Assembly: GCF_900130065.1 (NCBI RefSeq)
Contig: NZ_FQXV01000011.1
Location: 103,432-167,431, forward strand
From: Sporobacter termitidis DSM 10068
Lineage (GTDB): Bacteria; Bacillota; Clostridia; Oscillospirales; Oscillospiraceae
Direction: 5' to 3'
DNA: 64,000 bases
The notes beneath the pieces were generated by a model. That model was not told the origin of the DNA. It saw only the letters and a list, made by a program, of their open reading frames with translations, and ran no database searches. Both the position numbers and the translations under genes were made by a program. Below are positions 24,464-33,298 of the stretch, piece by piece (position 1 is the first letter of the stretch; each line of letters opens with the position of its first letter).

Positions 24464-26839
24464 ATGGCAGACTTAGCCGGCGCCAACGGACAAAGAGAAA
24501 ATTTCAGAGTCGTCGGGAAGCCCAATCTCCCCGGCGTGCTCTCTTATGCCCTCGCAACAGGCGTTGCGAGATTTGGCATTGATTATGTACTCCCGGACAT
24601 GCTCCACGCGAAATTCCTGCGCAGCCCCTACGCCAACGCGAGGGTCCTCCGCGTGGACACCGCGAAAGCCAGGGCCATCCCCGGCGTCGTGGACATCCTC
24701 ACCTGGGAGGACGAGGATATCAAAAAGCTTGTCAGCTACGGCGAGCACTGGGGCGCCCCGCGCCCGTGGCTGGACAACCTCGCCGACCAGGAGGGCGCGG
24801 AGGTGGCCGTCATCGTCGTGGCGGAAACCGAGGAACTCTGTGAGGAAGCGCTCCGGCAGCTGGACGTCGAATGGGAAGTGCTGCCGCACATCGTCGACAT
24901 CTTAAAGGGCCGGAAAGCGGACGCCCCGGTGATCCGCCCACAGGACAGGTCGACGCCGCACTTCGGCGCGCCCGACCCGAACGCCCCGCCCAACCCGCCG
25001 AAAGAGGGCAACGTGGCTTATTCAAACGTCGTCCAGGGCGATATCGAGGAAGGCTTCAAGCAGGCCGACCACATCATGGAATACGACATGTACATGCCTG
25101 CTTTCGCGTCCCACGTGCCCAACCCGCCCGGTTCGGTGGCGTGGTGGTCCAAGGACAGCTACAGCGGCGAGGACGAAGTCCTGCACATCGAAGGCGCCGT
25201 CCGGGAACGCCTGCCCATCAGCCAGATGTACGACACGCCTCTTGACAATGTGGTTCAGGAAGGCCTGTTTATGGGCGGGCGGTACTGCGACTGGGGTCTC
25301 CGGCGGTCCCAGGAGATCACGCCGCTCCTTGCCAAAAGGACCGGCCGCCCCGTTCGCTGCGTTCTGACGCGGGAGCAGACGTTTGACTCTGTTATTATGA
25401 AGCAGCGCTATATGCACCTGAAGGTCGGCTTCACAAAGGAGGGCCTCATTACCGCCGTCGACGACTTTTCCGTCTCGGACGCGGGTACCTGGGGCAGCTC
25501 CAGCTTCGGCCACGTGGGCGATCAGAAGCAGGGGCCGTACAACACCCTGAAGTGCAAGAATATATCCCAGCGCATGGAGATCGTCGACTCGAACCGTCAT
25601 ATGATGTGGGTCAGCGGCCAGCACACGCCCTTTAACTGGGACATCGTGACGATTGCCCTTTATATGATCTCGGAAAAGCTGGGGATGGACCCGATCGAGG
25701 TGGCCCGCCTGAACCTCCACGGCCCGACCTCCAAGGACGACCGGGATCCCGTTCCGAGCTTTGAGGCGTGCGTGGCGGCCGGCAAAAAGATGATGGACTG
25801 GGACTGGCATCCCTCCAACGCAAAGACGCTGCCCGACGGCCGGAAGCACGGGATGAGTTTCCGCTATCAGATGTGCCCGAGGCATTCTGTCTCCGGCTAC
25901 GTCTGCAGGCTGGAATTCCGGGACGGCGTGGTGCACATGCCGACACAGGGCCCGCTTTTCGGGGCTTATATGGTCGAGCCCAACGCGATGGTCGTTGCCG
26001 AGGAGCTGGGCCTCGAATATGAGGACGTCAAGGTCGATTTCAACTATCGGGCGAAGTTCTCACCCGTCGGCGGCGGCTCGGACGGCTCCACCGCGTCCTC
26101 CTGGGCCATGAAGGAATGCGCCAACATCCTGAAAAAGCAGATCCTTGAAGCCGCCGTTGAGTACGCCGAAAGCTGGCCTCTCATACTGATGGCGCCGCTC
26201 CAGGGTATGCCGCTTCCGGAGCCGGGCCCCTTCAAGGGCTGCAAGCCGGAAGACCTCGACATTATGGACGGCAAAATCTTTGTAAAAGCCGATCCCGAGA
26301 GATCTGCGCCTCTGGCGCAGGCCACGAACCGCGAGCTTGTGGCGACCTATTCCGGCCGGCCGCCCCTTTCCGCTTGGCTTGTCGGCGGCTGCGGAAATAT
26401 TCTGGACACGATGAACACCGTATACTGCGAGGTGGCGGTGGATACGGAAACGGGCGAGGTGGAGATTCTCCGCTTCGGCGCGGTGGTGGACCCGGGCAAG
26501 GCCCTGCGGCCGACGTCGCTGGAAAGCCAGATCGACCAGGTCATGTTCTTCAGCCAGGGCAGCCAGCTGCTGGAGGATGTCGTGTACGACGCCAGAACCG
26601 GCGTCAAGCTCAACAGCAACATGATTGATTACAAGAAACCGACGATGATGGACGTGCCCACAGTGGAGCACGAGCTGCTGGAAACGCGCTCCGGCAACGG
26701 CGCTTACGGCGCCAACGGTATCAGCCACTCGATGGCCAACACCCATCTGGTCATCACCGCCATCCACAACGCCATCGGCGTTTGGGTGGACCCGCCGGCA
26801 ACACCCGATAAAGTCCTCAAAGCGCTGGGAAAGGCATAA
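24464..26839 (+). CDS. Molybdopterin-binding catalytic subunit, divergent xanthine dehydrogenase/4-hydroxybenzoyl-CoA reductase family
   Basis: 791 residues, normal family length, with the N-terminal a/b hammerhead domain (GVARFGIDYVLPDMLHAKFLRSPYANARV) and the two-part molybdopterin domain. Several pterin motifs are altered: EGLFMGGRY replaces the common GGGFGGK, GGGSDGSTASSW matches the GSGT loop, and the C-terminal GAKGVGE box reads GANGISH, so the catalytic Glu position is His755. It should bind molybdopterin (probably as the cytosine dinucleotide). Substrate unknown; the missing Glu and the partner subunits argue against ordinary xanthine oxidation. RBS GGAGG; ATG 24464. Confidence 0.9.
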   Translation: MADLAGANGQRENFRVVGKPNLPGVLSYALATGVARFGIDYVLPDMLHAKFLRSPYANARVLRVDTAKARAIPGVVDILTWEDEDIKKLVSYGEHWGAPRPWLDNLADQEGAEVAVIVVAETEELCEEALRQLDVEWEVLPHIVDILKGRKADAPVIRPQDRSTPHFGAPDPNAPPNPPKEGNVAYSNVVQGDIEEGFKQADHIMEYDMYMPAFASHVPNPPGSVAWWSKDSYSGEDEVLHIEGAVRERLPISQMYDTPLDNVVQEGLFMGGRYCDWGLRRSQEITPLLAKRTGRPVRCVLTREQTFDSVIMKQRYMHLKVGFTKEGLITAVDDFSVSDAGTWGSSSFGHVGDQKQGPYNTLKCKNISQRMEIVDSNRHMMWVSGQHTPFNWDIVTIALYMISEKLGMDPIEVARLNLHGPTSKDDRDPVPSFEACVAAGKKMMDWDWHPSNAKTLPDGRKHGMSFRYQMCPRHSVSGYVCRLEFRDGVVHMPTQGPLFGAYMVEPNAMVVAEELGLEYEDVKVDFNYRAKFSPVGGGSDGSTASSWAMKECANILKKQILEAAVEYAESWPLILMAPLQGMPLPEPGPFKGCKPEDLDIMDGKIFVKADPERSAPLAQATNRELVATYSGRPPLSAWLVGGCGNILDTMNTVYCEVAVDTETGEVEILRFGAVVDPGKALRPTSLESQIDQVMFFSQGSQLLEDVVYDARTGVKLNSNMIDYKKPTMMDVPTVEHELLETRSGNGAYGANGISHSMANTHLVITAIHNAIGVWVDPPATPDKVLKALGKA

Positions 26840-26851
26840 GGTGACACGATT

Positions 26852-29182
26852 ATGAAACCATTCAGCCATATAAACGCCAAAACTCTGGACGAGGCCGTCT
26901 CCGCCCTTCACAGCGGAAAGTCCAGCCTCATCGCCGGCGGCACCGATCTTTTGGGCACCCTCAAGGACAACATCCTGCCGGAGTACCCCGCCACGGTGGT
27001 GAACCTCAAGTCCGTCCCCGGCCTCGATTACATCAGGGAAGAGGGCGGCACGCTGAAAATCGGCGCGCTGGCGCGCCTGGCCGACATCGCCGAAAATCCG
27101 GCCGTCACGGAAAAATACACAGCCCTGGCCCAGGCGGCCAAGGCTGTGGCCACGCCGCACCTCCGGGACATGGGCACCATCGGCGGCACCATCTCCCAGC
27201 TCCCCCGCTGCTGGTACTTCCGCAAGCCGGATAACCGCTTCCCCTGCCTGCGCAAGGGCGGGAGCGAATGCTTCGCCATTCTGGGCGACAACCGCTACCA
27301 CTCCGCCTTCGGCGGGGCGAAGATCTGCGACACGCCCTGCACGAGGGAATGCCCCAACAGCACCGATATCCCGGGCTATTTTGCCAAGCTGCGCGAAGGC
27401 GATTGGGATGCGGCCGCCCAAATCTTTTTAAAGCGCCATCCCCTGCCGATGATCACCGGACGCATCTGCGCTCATCCCTGCCAGAAGGGGTGCAACCGCA
27501 ACCAGACCGACAAAAGCGTCGCGACCAACTGTGTGGAACGCACGCTGGGTGATTATATCCTCGAAAACGCCGATAAATACTACGCGCCGCCGGCCGCGGA
27601 GACCGGCAAATCGGTGGCCATCGTGGGCTCCGGCCCCGCCGGCCTGTCCGCCGCCTACTTCATGCGCAAGGCGGGCAATAAGGTGACGGTCTTCGACGTC
27701 AAGCCGGAAGCCGGCGGCATGCTCATGTACGCCATCCCCGCCTACCGCCTGCCGAAAGACCTCGTCCGCCGCGTCATCGACATCTATAAGAAGATGGGCG
27801 TCGAGTTCAGGCTCGGGATAAAGGTCGGCACCGATGTGATGCCCGAAGAGCTGGAGCGCAGCTATGACAGCGTCCTGTACGCCACCGGCACCTGGAAACG
27901 TCCCGTTATGGGTCTCTCCGGCGAGGAGCTCACCGTCTTCGGCCTGGACTTCCTCGTGGAGATCAAGGAGTGGATGAACGGCAAGCTCGGGCAGGAGGTC
28001 TTCGTCATGGGCGGCGGCAACGTCGCCATGGACGTGGCCATGTCCGCCAAGCGGCTGGGGGCGAAAAAGGTCACTCTGGCCTGCCTGGAAAGCCGGGAGA
28101 AGATGCCCGCGAGCCCCGAGGAAATCGAAAGGGCGGAAGCGGAAGGCATCATCATCATGCCCGGCTGGGGCCTGTCGAAGGTCGTGGAGGAAAACGGCGT
28201 TGTCAAGGGCATGGAAATCAAGCGCTGCCTCAATACCATCGACGCCAGCGGCAACTTCAACCCCCAGTATGACGAAAACGACAAAAAGATCATCGAGGCG
28301 GAGAATATCATGCTGGCCACCGGCCAGAGGGTCGACCTGTCCTACTTCGGCGAGAAGTACGAGATTCAGCTCAACCGCCGCGGGTTCCTGGATATCGACG
28401 CGGCGACGGGCATGACCTCCCGCAAGGGCATTTTTGGTGCCGGCGACGCCGTCAGGCCGGGCCTTGCCATCGCTGCCATCGCCGCCGGGCGCAGAGCCGC
28501 CGCCGGTATGAACACCTATCTCGGCGTGCCGAATACCGCCGTGACAGCCGCTCCTGGTCCCCTCACCTTTGACGCCGAGGGCGTCACGGCCACCGAGCCG
28601 CTGGTGCTCCGCGAGCTCAGCGTTGAAAAGCGCCGCATCGATCTGGAGGATTCCACATCCGCCACAAGGGAGGAAGCCCTCGCCGAGACGCGGCGCTGCA
28701 TGAACTGCGGCTGCCATGCCATCCATCCCTCCGACGTGGCCCCCGCGCTCATCGCGCTGAACGCCAGAATCGTCACCAGCCGGCGCACCGTCGACGCGGA
28801 GGACTTCTTCGCCGTGAAGGTCGCCAGCAACACGGTTTTGGACGCGGATGAGATCATCACGGAGATCCAGGTCCCCGCGCCGGCTGCGGGCAGCAAAAGC
28901 GCGTATATGAAGTTTGCTTTCCGCAAGTCCATCGACTTCCCTGTCGTAGGCTGCGCCGTCGTCACGGGCAGCAGCCCGCGCATCGCGCTGGGCGCCGTGG
29001 CCACCAGCCCCATCCGGGCGGCAAAGGCGGAAAAGCTCATCGCCGGCAAGGTAATCGACGAAACGCTGGCCGAGGCGGCCGGCGCCGCCGCCGTCGAGGA
29101 CGCGAGACCCCTCCGGGCGACGAAATACAAGGTGCAGATCGCCAAGACGCTGGTCAAGCGGACGCTCCTGTCCCTAAAATAA
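26852..29182 (+). CDS. FAD subunit of the molybdenum hydroxylase with an inserted GltD-like NAD(P)H oxidoreductase module
   Basis: 776 residues; the plain subunit is under 330. Residues 1-155 are the FAD-binding half (LIAGGTDLLGTLKD, TPHLRDMGTIGGTI), and 622-776 complete it (HAIHPSDVAPALIALNARI, then the CO-dehydrogenase flavoprotein C-terminal domain). Between them lies a GltD-like module: Cys sets C159/C163/C167 and C206/C210/C214, a first Rossmann motif VGSGPAGLSAAY (258-269), a second GGGNVAMD (387-394) and GIFGAGDAVRPG (526-537). C120, C132, C140 and C621 match the extra [4Fe-4S] loop of 4-hydroxybenzoyl-CoA reductase, so the module sits inside that loop. It likely feeds NAD(P)H electrons to the molybdenum enzyme. 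Confidence 0.9.
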   Translation: MKPFSHINAKTLDEAVSALHSGKSSLIAGGTDLLGTLKDNILPEYPATVVNLKSVPGLDYIREEGGTLKIGALARLADIAENPAVTEKYTALAQAAKAVATPHLRDMGTIGGTISQLPRCWYFRKPDNRFPCLRKGGSECFAILGDNRYHSAFGGAKICDTPCTRECPNSTDIPGYFAKLREGDWDAAAQIFLKRHPLPMITGRICAHPCQKGCNRNQTDKSVATNCVERTLGDYILENADKYYAPPAAETGKSVAIVGSGPAGLSAAYFMRKAGNKVTVFDVKPEAGGMLMYAIPAYRLPKDLVRRVIDIYKKMGVEFRLGIKVGTDVMPEELERSYDSVLYATGTWKRPVMGLSGEELTVFGLDFLVEIKEWMNGKLGQEVFVMGGGNVAMDVAMSAKRLGAKKVTLACLESREKMPASPEEIERAEAEGIIIMPGWGLSKVVEENGVVKGMEIKRCLNTIDASGNFNPQYDENDKKIIEAENIMLATGQRVDLSYFGEKYEIQLNRRGFLDIDAATGMTSRKGIFGAGDAVRPGLAIAAIAAGRRAAAGMNTYLGVPNTAVTAAPGPLTFDAEGVTATEPLVLRELSVEKRRIDLEDSTSATREEALAETRRCMNCGCHAIHPSDVAPALIALNARIVTSRRTVDAEDFFAVKVASNTVLDADEIITEIQVPAPAAGSKSAYMKFAFRKSIDFPVVGCAVVTGSSPRIALGAVATSPIRAAKAEKLIAGKVIDETLAEAAGAAAVEDARPLRATKYKVQIAKTLVKRTLLSLK

Positions 29183-29209
29183 CCGCGGCAAAAAAAGTCG
29201 GCAACAGCC

Positions 29210-29239
29210 AAAGAGCGCCATCTTCCGATGGCGCTCTTT
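29210..29239 (+). terminator. Terminator of the molybdenum-hydroxylase operon
   Basis: A 13-bp perfect stem AAAGAGCGCCATC / GATGGCGCTCTTT with a TTCC loop, 28 bp after the last stop codon. Confidence 0.85.
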
Positions 29240-29241
29240 GC

Positions 29242-29413
29242 TGTCGATAAAGCCCTTCGGGCTTTATCCGACAAGGGGATTGCATGCCGCACGCTCAGCC
29301 GCGCGCTACATGAGAAGAGTCACTCCGGAGGCGCATGTCCTCCTGCGTGACAATTTTGAATTTATTTGCCGCTTCGGCGGCAAACTCTGCGAGGCCTTAC
29401 CCTCTGTAAGCAG
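29242..29413 (+). repeat. Dispersed intergenic repeat, copy 2
   Basis: TAAAGCCC / GGGCTTTA palindrome, GACAAGGGG, TTGCATGC, ATGAGAAGAGTC, then GCCGCTT and CGGCGGCAAACTCTGCGAGGC, ending CCCTCTGTAAGCAG. It matches copy 1 in order and copy 3 over its second half. It is flanked by two near-identical arms GATGGCGCTCTTTG.CTGTCGA.AAAG (29227-29252 and 29445-29471). Confidence 0.8.
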
Positions 29414-29427
29414 ATGTTGGCACGATG

Positions 29428-29457
29428 AAAGAGCACCATGGGACGATGGCGCTCTTT
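29428..29457 (-). terminator. Terminator-like hairpin after the methyltransferase gene
   Basis: AAAGAGCACCAT / ATGGCGCTCTTT with a six-base loop and one A-C mismatch; a near copy of the hairpin at 29210-29239 on the other side of the repeat. Confidence 0.6.
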
Positions 29458-29476
29458 GGCTGTCGAAAAAGACTGG

Positions 29477-30133
29477 TTAGAGTTTCTTTTCCGCGAGAAT
29501 GACGAAATGGCTGGAGCCTCTGTCGTTGTCGTGAAATCTCTGCTCGACTGGAGGGTTTATGAGTGTATAGCCGGTAAAGTACTTGCCGATATCCTCGCCG
29601 CCGACGAAAAAGTGCGGCACATTGTGCTCCGTCGGGTTATCGCTGCGGAGCACTGTGTTGTCGTCCACATACGCCTCGGGGGCGGCGTTCAGAAACGACT
29701 GCGAATTTTTGGAGATGAGCGTGATGTAGAGCTCGCCGCCCGGCTTCAGCACCCGGGTGATTTCGCTGAGCGCGGCGACAAAGCCGGCCGTATCGGTGTG
29801 GTAGATGACGTTATAGGCCATCACGCAGTCGAAGCCGGCGTCCCCAAACGGCAGGTTCAGCATGTCGCATTGCTGAACGCCGACCGGCAGATTTTCCGCC
29901 GCCGCGCTGTCACGGACGTAATGCACGGCATACTCCGACAGGTCCACGGCGTCCGCTGAAAAGCCCCGGCGCGCGAAAAAGAGCGTGTGCCGCCCCATGC
30001 CGCAGCCCAGGTCGAGAAACGACTTGAAGCCCCGCTCTTTCCACCGCTCGCTCAGATAGTAGGCGTCCGTGGCCGGCTTGAGCCATCTGTCCTCGGTATT
30101 TTTGGACCAGTCCCACGACTTTGATTCGATCAT
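29477..30133 (-). CDS. SAM-dependent class I methyltransferase
   Basis: 218 residues. SAM-binding motif I LDLGCGMGRHTLFFARRG, acidic motif II (SADAVDLSE), GFDCVMAYNVIYHT and LKPGGELYITLIS are all in place. Methyl acceptor unknown; the fold fits small-molecule or tellurite-resistance-like TehB enzymes. AGGGTG ahead of the ATG. Separate unit from the cupin gene that lies 110 bp downstream of its start in the opposite sense of coordinates (both minus strand). Confidence 0.9.
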   Translation of the reverse strand: MIESKSWDWSKNTEDRWLKPATDAYYLSERWKERGFKSFLDLGCGMGRHTLFFARRGFSADAVDLSEYAVHYVRDSAAAENLPVGVQQCDMLNLPFGDAGFDCVMAYNVIYHTDTAGFVAALSEITRVLKPGGELYITLISKNSQSFLNAAPEAYVDDNTVLRSDNPTEHNVPHFFVGGEDIGKYFTGYTLINPPVEQRFHDNDRGSSHFVILAEKKL

Positions 30134-30241
30134 ACGTTCACCCTGCCTGTTATTTTATAGGTTATCATATTATCAGACAATTTATAATACCTGATGGAAT
30201 CTCTGTTAATTTTTTGTAAAGCATCCGTCCGGACGGCACCG

Positions 30242-31204
30242 CTATTCCTTTATGCCGAACGATGCTATCTGGCAGTTGTACTTTGCCTTCAGCGCGGCCA
30301 TCCCGTCCTTATCGCCCAGGCGCTCGGGGGCGTTTGCTTTTATTGATGTATAGTCCTCAAAGAGGTCGAGCCAGTGGGTGATACCCGCAAGGTCGAACAT
30401 GACGGCCCTCCCTTGCGCGGTAAAGGCTCGCGGGGCATAGCCGGGAATCTTGACAAGACAATCGCGGGTGGCCGTGAACTCCTCGCCGGCCACGGAGAAC
30501 CCGACGCTGCCCTCGACGATGTAGAAAAGGTCCGTATTGGGGTCGTCCTCATAAAACCGGGCGGTGAAGCCGTCGTCCATTTCCGCCTTCCACAGTTCCG
30601 TGAGCCCGTTGTTTTCCCAGCGGCCCGTATATTGCTTCAGTGTGATCCCCTCGAACTCAAAGACGCTCAGGGGCCTGTCAGGCGTACGCGCCTCCGGAAC
30701 TTCCTCCTTGGGAACGCAGACGCTGAGGGGCGTTTCCCGGATGATATTGTCGGCCCGCATGAGGTATCGCTGGAAAGACGCCAGCCCCTCCAATTGCTTT
30801 GGGTTGACCTCGCGGATGTACGCAAGGCCCCGGAGCGTGCCGGACATGTTGAGGTCGTGGAAAATTCCCCTATAAACGGTGGGCTCGGGGAAGGACATCT
30901 GGTGCCCCATCCAGGGCTGGATGTGGATGATATCGCCGGGCACCAGCCGGCAGGTCTTGCCACGGACGGTCAGGTCGCAGCAACCCGTGGTGATGAAGAA
31001 CGTCTCCCAGCCGACAGAGTGCTCATGGTAACGCGCCGTGCCGTACATGATGGTGTCGACGAAATCAAGCATCTGGTGCGGGCCTTCCGGCAGGCTGATG
31101 ATGCGTTGGTCTTCCTCCAGGGCGCCTGTCTCGGGGTTAAACATCTGGCTGACGCTCAGGTAGCATTCCGGGTCGAGCAAATTGATCAGATACCGATGCT
31201 TCAT
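30242..31204 (-). CDS. Two-domain cupin protein
   Basis: 320 residues with two cupin barrels. First: YGTARYHEHSVGWETFFITTGCCDLTVRGKTCRLVPGDIIHIQPWMGHQM, with the His/Glu/His metal set. Second: LFYIVEGSVGFSVAGEEFTATRDCLVKIPGYAPRAF, which lacks clear His ligands. It could be a metal-dependent dioxygenase or isomerase; no substrate is suggested by its neighbours. AGGAGG precedes the ATG. The first domain looks metal-binding, the second structural (inference). Confidence 0.82.
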   Translation of the reverse strand: MKHRYLINLLDPECYLSVSQMFNPETGALEEDQRIISLPEGPHQMLDFVDTIMYGTARYHEHSVGWETFFITTGCCDLTVRGKTCRLVPGDIIHIQPWMGHQMSFPEPTVYRGIFHDLNMSGTLRGLAYIREVNPKQLEGLASFQRYLMRADNIIRETPLSVCVPKEEVPEARTPDRPLSVFEFEGITLKQYTGRWENNGLTELWKAEMDDGFTARFYEDDPNTDLFYIVEGSVGFSVAGEEFTATRDCLVKIPGYAPRAFTAQGRAVMFDLAGITHWLDLFEDYTSIKANAPERLGDKDGMAALKAKYNCQIASFGIKE

Positions 31205-31390
31205 GGTTTGCGCCTCCTATGTTTTTTCAGGCTTTCTTCCGAAACTGCCTGTCCTTTACATATTCAGCTTATAGCGCCGTTATGCATCCGTCAAGTATCA
31301 AATCACGCCGCGTCCCGGACATCTTTACTGGACTTTTGGGCCGCTTGGTGGTACTCTTGGGTACATGTATCCGAACGTCATGGAGAGCTT

Positions 31391-32113
31391 ATGAAGAAAA
31401 TTTTTGGTGCTGCAGTTCTTGTCATATTAAGCCTGGCCATCGCGTCGACGCTCTATCTGCGCGACCTGCGGCTGGACTATTTTTCGTATAAGGATTATCC
31501 CGTCAAAGGCGTCGACGTCTCCTCCTATCAGGGCGACATCGATTGGGGCGCCCTGGGCCGGCAGGATATCCGCTTCGCCTTTATAAAGGCGACGGAGGGC
31601 AGCGGACATACCGACCCGTATTTCAAAAAGAATTTCGAGGCGGCCATCGGCGCGGGCCTGCGCGTCGGCGCGTATCATTTTTTCAGCTATGACAGCAGCG
31701 GCAGCACGCAGGCGGACAATTTCATCGCCACCGTCCCGCGCACGGAGAATATGCTCCCCCCCGTCATCGACCTGGAGTTTTACGGCGACAAAAGCGCCAA
31801 TCCGCCCGGCAAAAAGCCGACGCGGCGGGAGCTGTCTCTGCTGCTCGGCAAGCTCGAAAATTATTACGGCGTCCGGCCGATCATCTATGCCAACGAAAAA
31901 TCATACCTGCTTTACATCGCCGGCGCCTTTAACGGCTACGACATCTGGATCAGAAACACCGTTATGAAGCCCTTCCTTGGCCGACACGACTGGGCCTTTT
32001 GGCAGTACACGGACAAGGCGACGCTGGAGGGATATAAGGGCGCGGAAAAGTACATCGACATGAACGTGTTTAACGGCACGGTTCAGGAGTTTGACACATA
32101 TCCGGGGAACTAA
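31391..32113 (+). CDS. GH25-family lysozyme (N-acetylmuramidase), membrane-anchored
   Basis: 240 residues. An N-terminal hydrophobic signal or anchor (about 2-22), then the GH25 domain: KGVDVSSYQGDIDW, FIKATEGSGHTDPYF, GAYHFFSY, and VIDLEFYGD with the catalytic acidic pair, ending WAFWQYTDKATLEG. It cleaves the glycan strands of peptidoglycan. No phage genes are near, so a cell-wall remodelling role is likelier than a lysin. GGAGAG lies 3-5 bases before the ATG. Probably co-transcribed with the next gene (37-bp gap). Confidence 0.92.
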   Translation: MKKIFGAAVLVILSLAIASTLYLRDLRLDYFSYKDYPVKGVDVSSYQGDIDWGALGRQDIRFAFIKATEGSGHTDPYFKKNFEAAIGAGLRVGAYHFFSYDSSGSTQADNFIATVPRTENMLPPVIDLEFYGDKSANPPGKKPTRRELSLLLGKLENYYGVRPIIYANEKSYLLYIAGAFNGYDIWIRNTVMKPFLGRHDWAFWQYTDKATLEGYKGAEKYIDMNVFNGTVQEFDTYPGN

Positions 32114-32150
32114 CCGGCCGGGCGGCAATCGTCACCGCAGGGGGAAAGCC

Positions 32151-32666
32151 ATGAAACTGAAAATCCTCAAAAAACAGAACAACGCCAGGCGCTGCTTCGT
32201 CTGCGGCGTTGATAACAACGAGGGGCTCAAAACGGAATTCTACGAGCTGGAGGACGGAACGCTGGCGGCCACCGCCGTCGCCCACCCTTTTCACCAAAGC
32301 TATCCGGGCCGGGTGCACGGCGGCGTCAGCACGGCGCTTTTGGACGAGACGATCGGCCGGGCGATCAATATTACGGAACCGGAAACATGGGGCGTGACGG
32401 TGGAGATCACGACGCGCTTTAAAAAGCCGGTGCCGTACGACGTCCCGCTCCTCGTCATCGGAAGGATCACCGAAAACAGGAGCCGGCTCTTCTCCGGCGA
32501 AGGGCGGCTTATTCTCCCGGACGGCACCACCGCCGTCACCGCGTCGGCCAGGTATATGAAGCTGAAGCTCACGGACATCGCCGAATTTGACGGCACCGTC
32601 GACACCTGGGAGCTCTTCCCCCGGGAAGGCGACCCGGCGGCGCTTGACCTTCCCGACGAAAAGTAA
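32151..32666 (+). CDS. PaaI-like hotdog-fold thioesterase
   Basis: 171 residues. N-terminal CFVCGVDNNEGL box and HGGVSTALLDETIGRAINI are typical of small hotdog acyl-CoA thioesterases. The conserved Asp/Glu in LLDETIG would act in catalysis. Substrate unknown. ATG at 32151 has GGGGGAAAG directly upstream; an in-frame ATG 60 bases earlier overlaps the previous gene without a ribosome binding site. Confidence 0.87.
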   Translation: MKLKILKKQNNARRCFVCGVDNNEGLKTEFYELEDGTLAATAVAHPFHQSYPGRVHGGVSTALLDETIGRAINITEPETWGVTVEITTRFKKPVPYDVPLLVIGRITENRSRLFSGEGRLILPDGTTAVTASARYMKLKLTDIAEFDGTVDTWELFPREGDPAALDLPDEK

Positions 32667-32694
32667 CGGCAGAAGTTATGCTGGTGATAAAAAT

Positions 32695-33183
32695 ATGAAA
32701 ATAAAAAAGATAGGTTTATACGAAATATCCGTCGTCGTGTTTTTTCTCTTGCTTCCGGTCATCGCCGCCGCCGTTGAAATTAAAGTCTTTTTGCATACCG
32801 CCGCCCTGGCCGGCACTCTTTTAAAATGGTTCGTCTTTTCCGGTGTCGGCTTAAGGTTGTTTTCATCGGGCTTAAAGCAGGCCTTGCAGCCCGAGTTCAC
32901 GGCCAAGGTGATTTTCGAGATCGATAATGAGAAATGCTACCCCGTTATCCGGGAGCTGGGCCTTGCCAATATCTGCTTCGGGGTTATCGGGATACTGTCG
33001 CTGTTTTTTCCCTCGTTCCGATTTGCCGCGGGTATGGCGGGGGGCCTGTTTTTCGCTTTGGCCGGCCTGCTGCACATATTCAGAACAAAAACCGCTGAAC
33101 AAGAGTCATTCGCTATGGTGACGGATTTCTATATCGCCGCCGTCCTTTTCATTTTGCTTGTTTTGAACGCCGCGCAGCGTTAG
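32695..33183 (+). CDS. Uncharacterised four-helix membrane protein
   Basis: 162 residues with about four membrane helices (10-28, 32-52, 88-106 and 110-128, plus a C-terminal one at 140-157). A short soluble loop EFTAKVIFEIDNEKCYPVIRELG separates the pairs. No known family. The ribosome binding site is weak. It follows the thioesterase gene by 28 bp and may share its transcript. Confidence 0.75.
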   Translation: MKIKKIGLYEISVVVFFLLLPVIAAAVEIKVFLHTAALAGTLLKWFVFSGVGLRLFSSGLKQALQPEFTAKVIFEIDNEKCYPVIRELGLANICFGVIGILSLFFPSFRFAAGMAGGLFFALAGLLHIFRTKTAEQESFAMVTDFYIAAVLFILLVLNAAQR

Positions 33184-33298
33184 CCGGGAGAGCGCACCGA
33201 AAAAAGTTTTTTCTGCTAATTTATCCAGCTTCTGGACTTGGGCCCCCGCGGGTGCTATAGTAGTGCCGTACATGCGTTTTGGGTGGTAGAGAAAAATC

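Noticed and set aside
26060..27421. Long minus-strand open frame opposite the molybdenum-hydroxylase genes
   Set aside because: It mirrors the coding strand in GC-rich DNA, has no ribosome binding site and no recognisable motifs; the plus-strand genes are clear.
30374..31390. Long N-terminal extension of the GH25 gene
   Set aside because: The extension is antisense to the cupin gene; the signal peptide and ribosome binding site place the start at 31391.
31391..32113. Prophage lysin for the GH25 gene
   Set aside because: No holin, integrase, portal or tail genes nearby; the protein has its own N-terminal membrane anchor.
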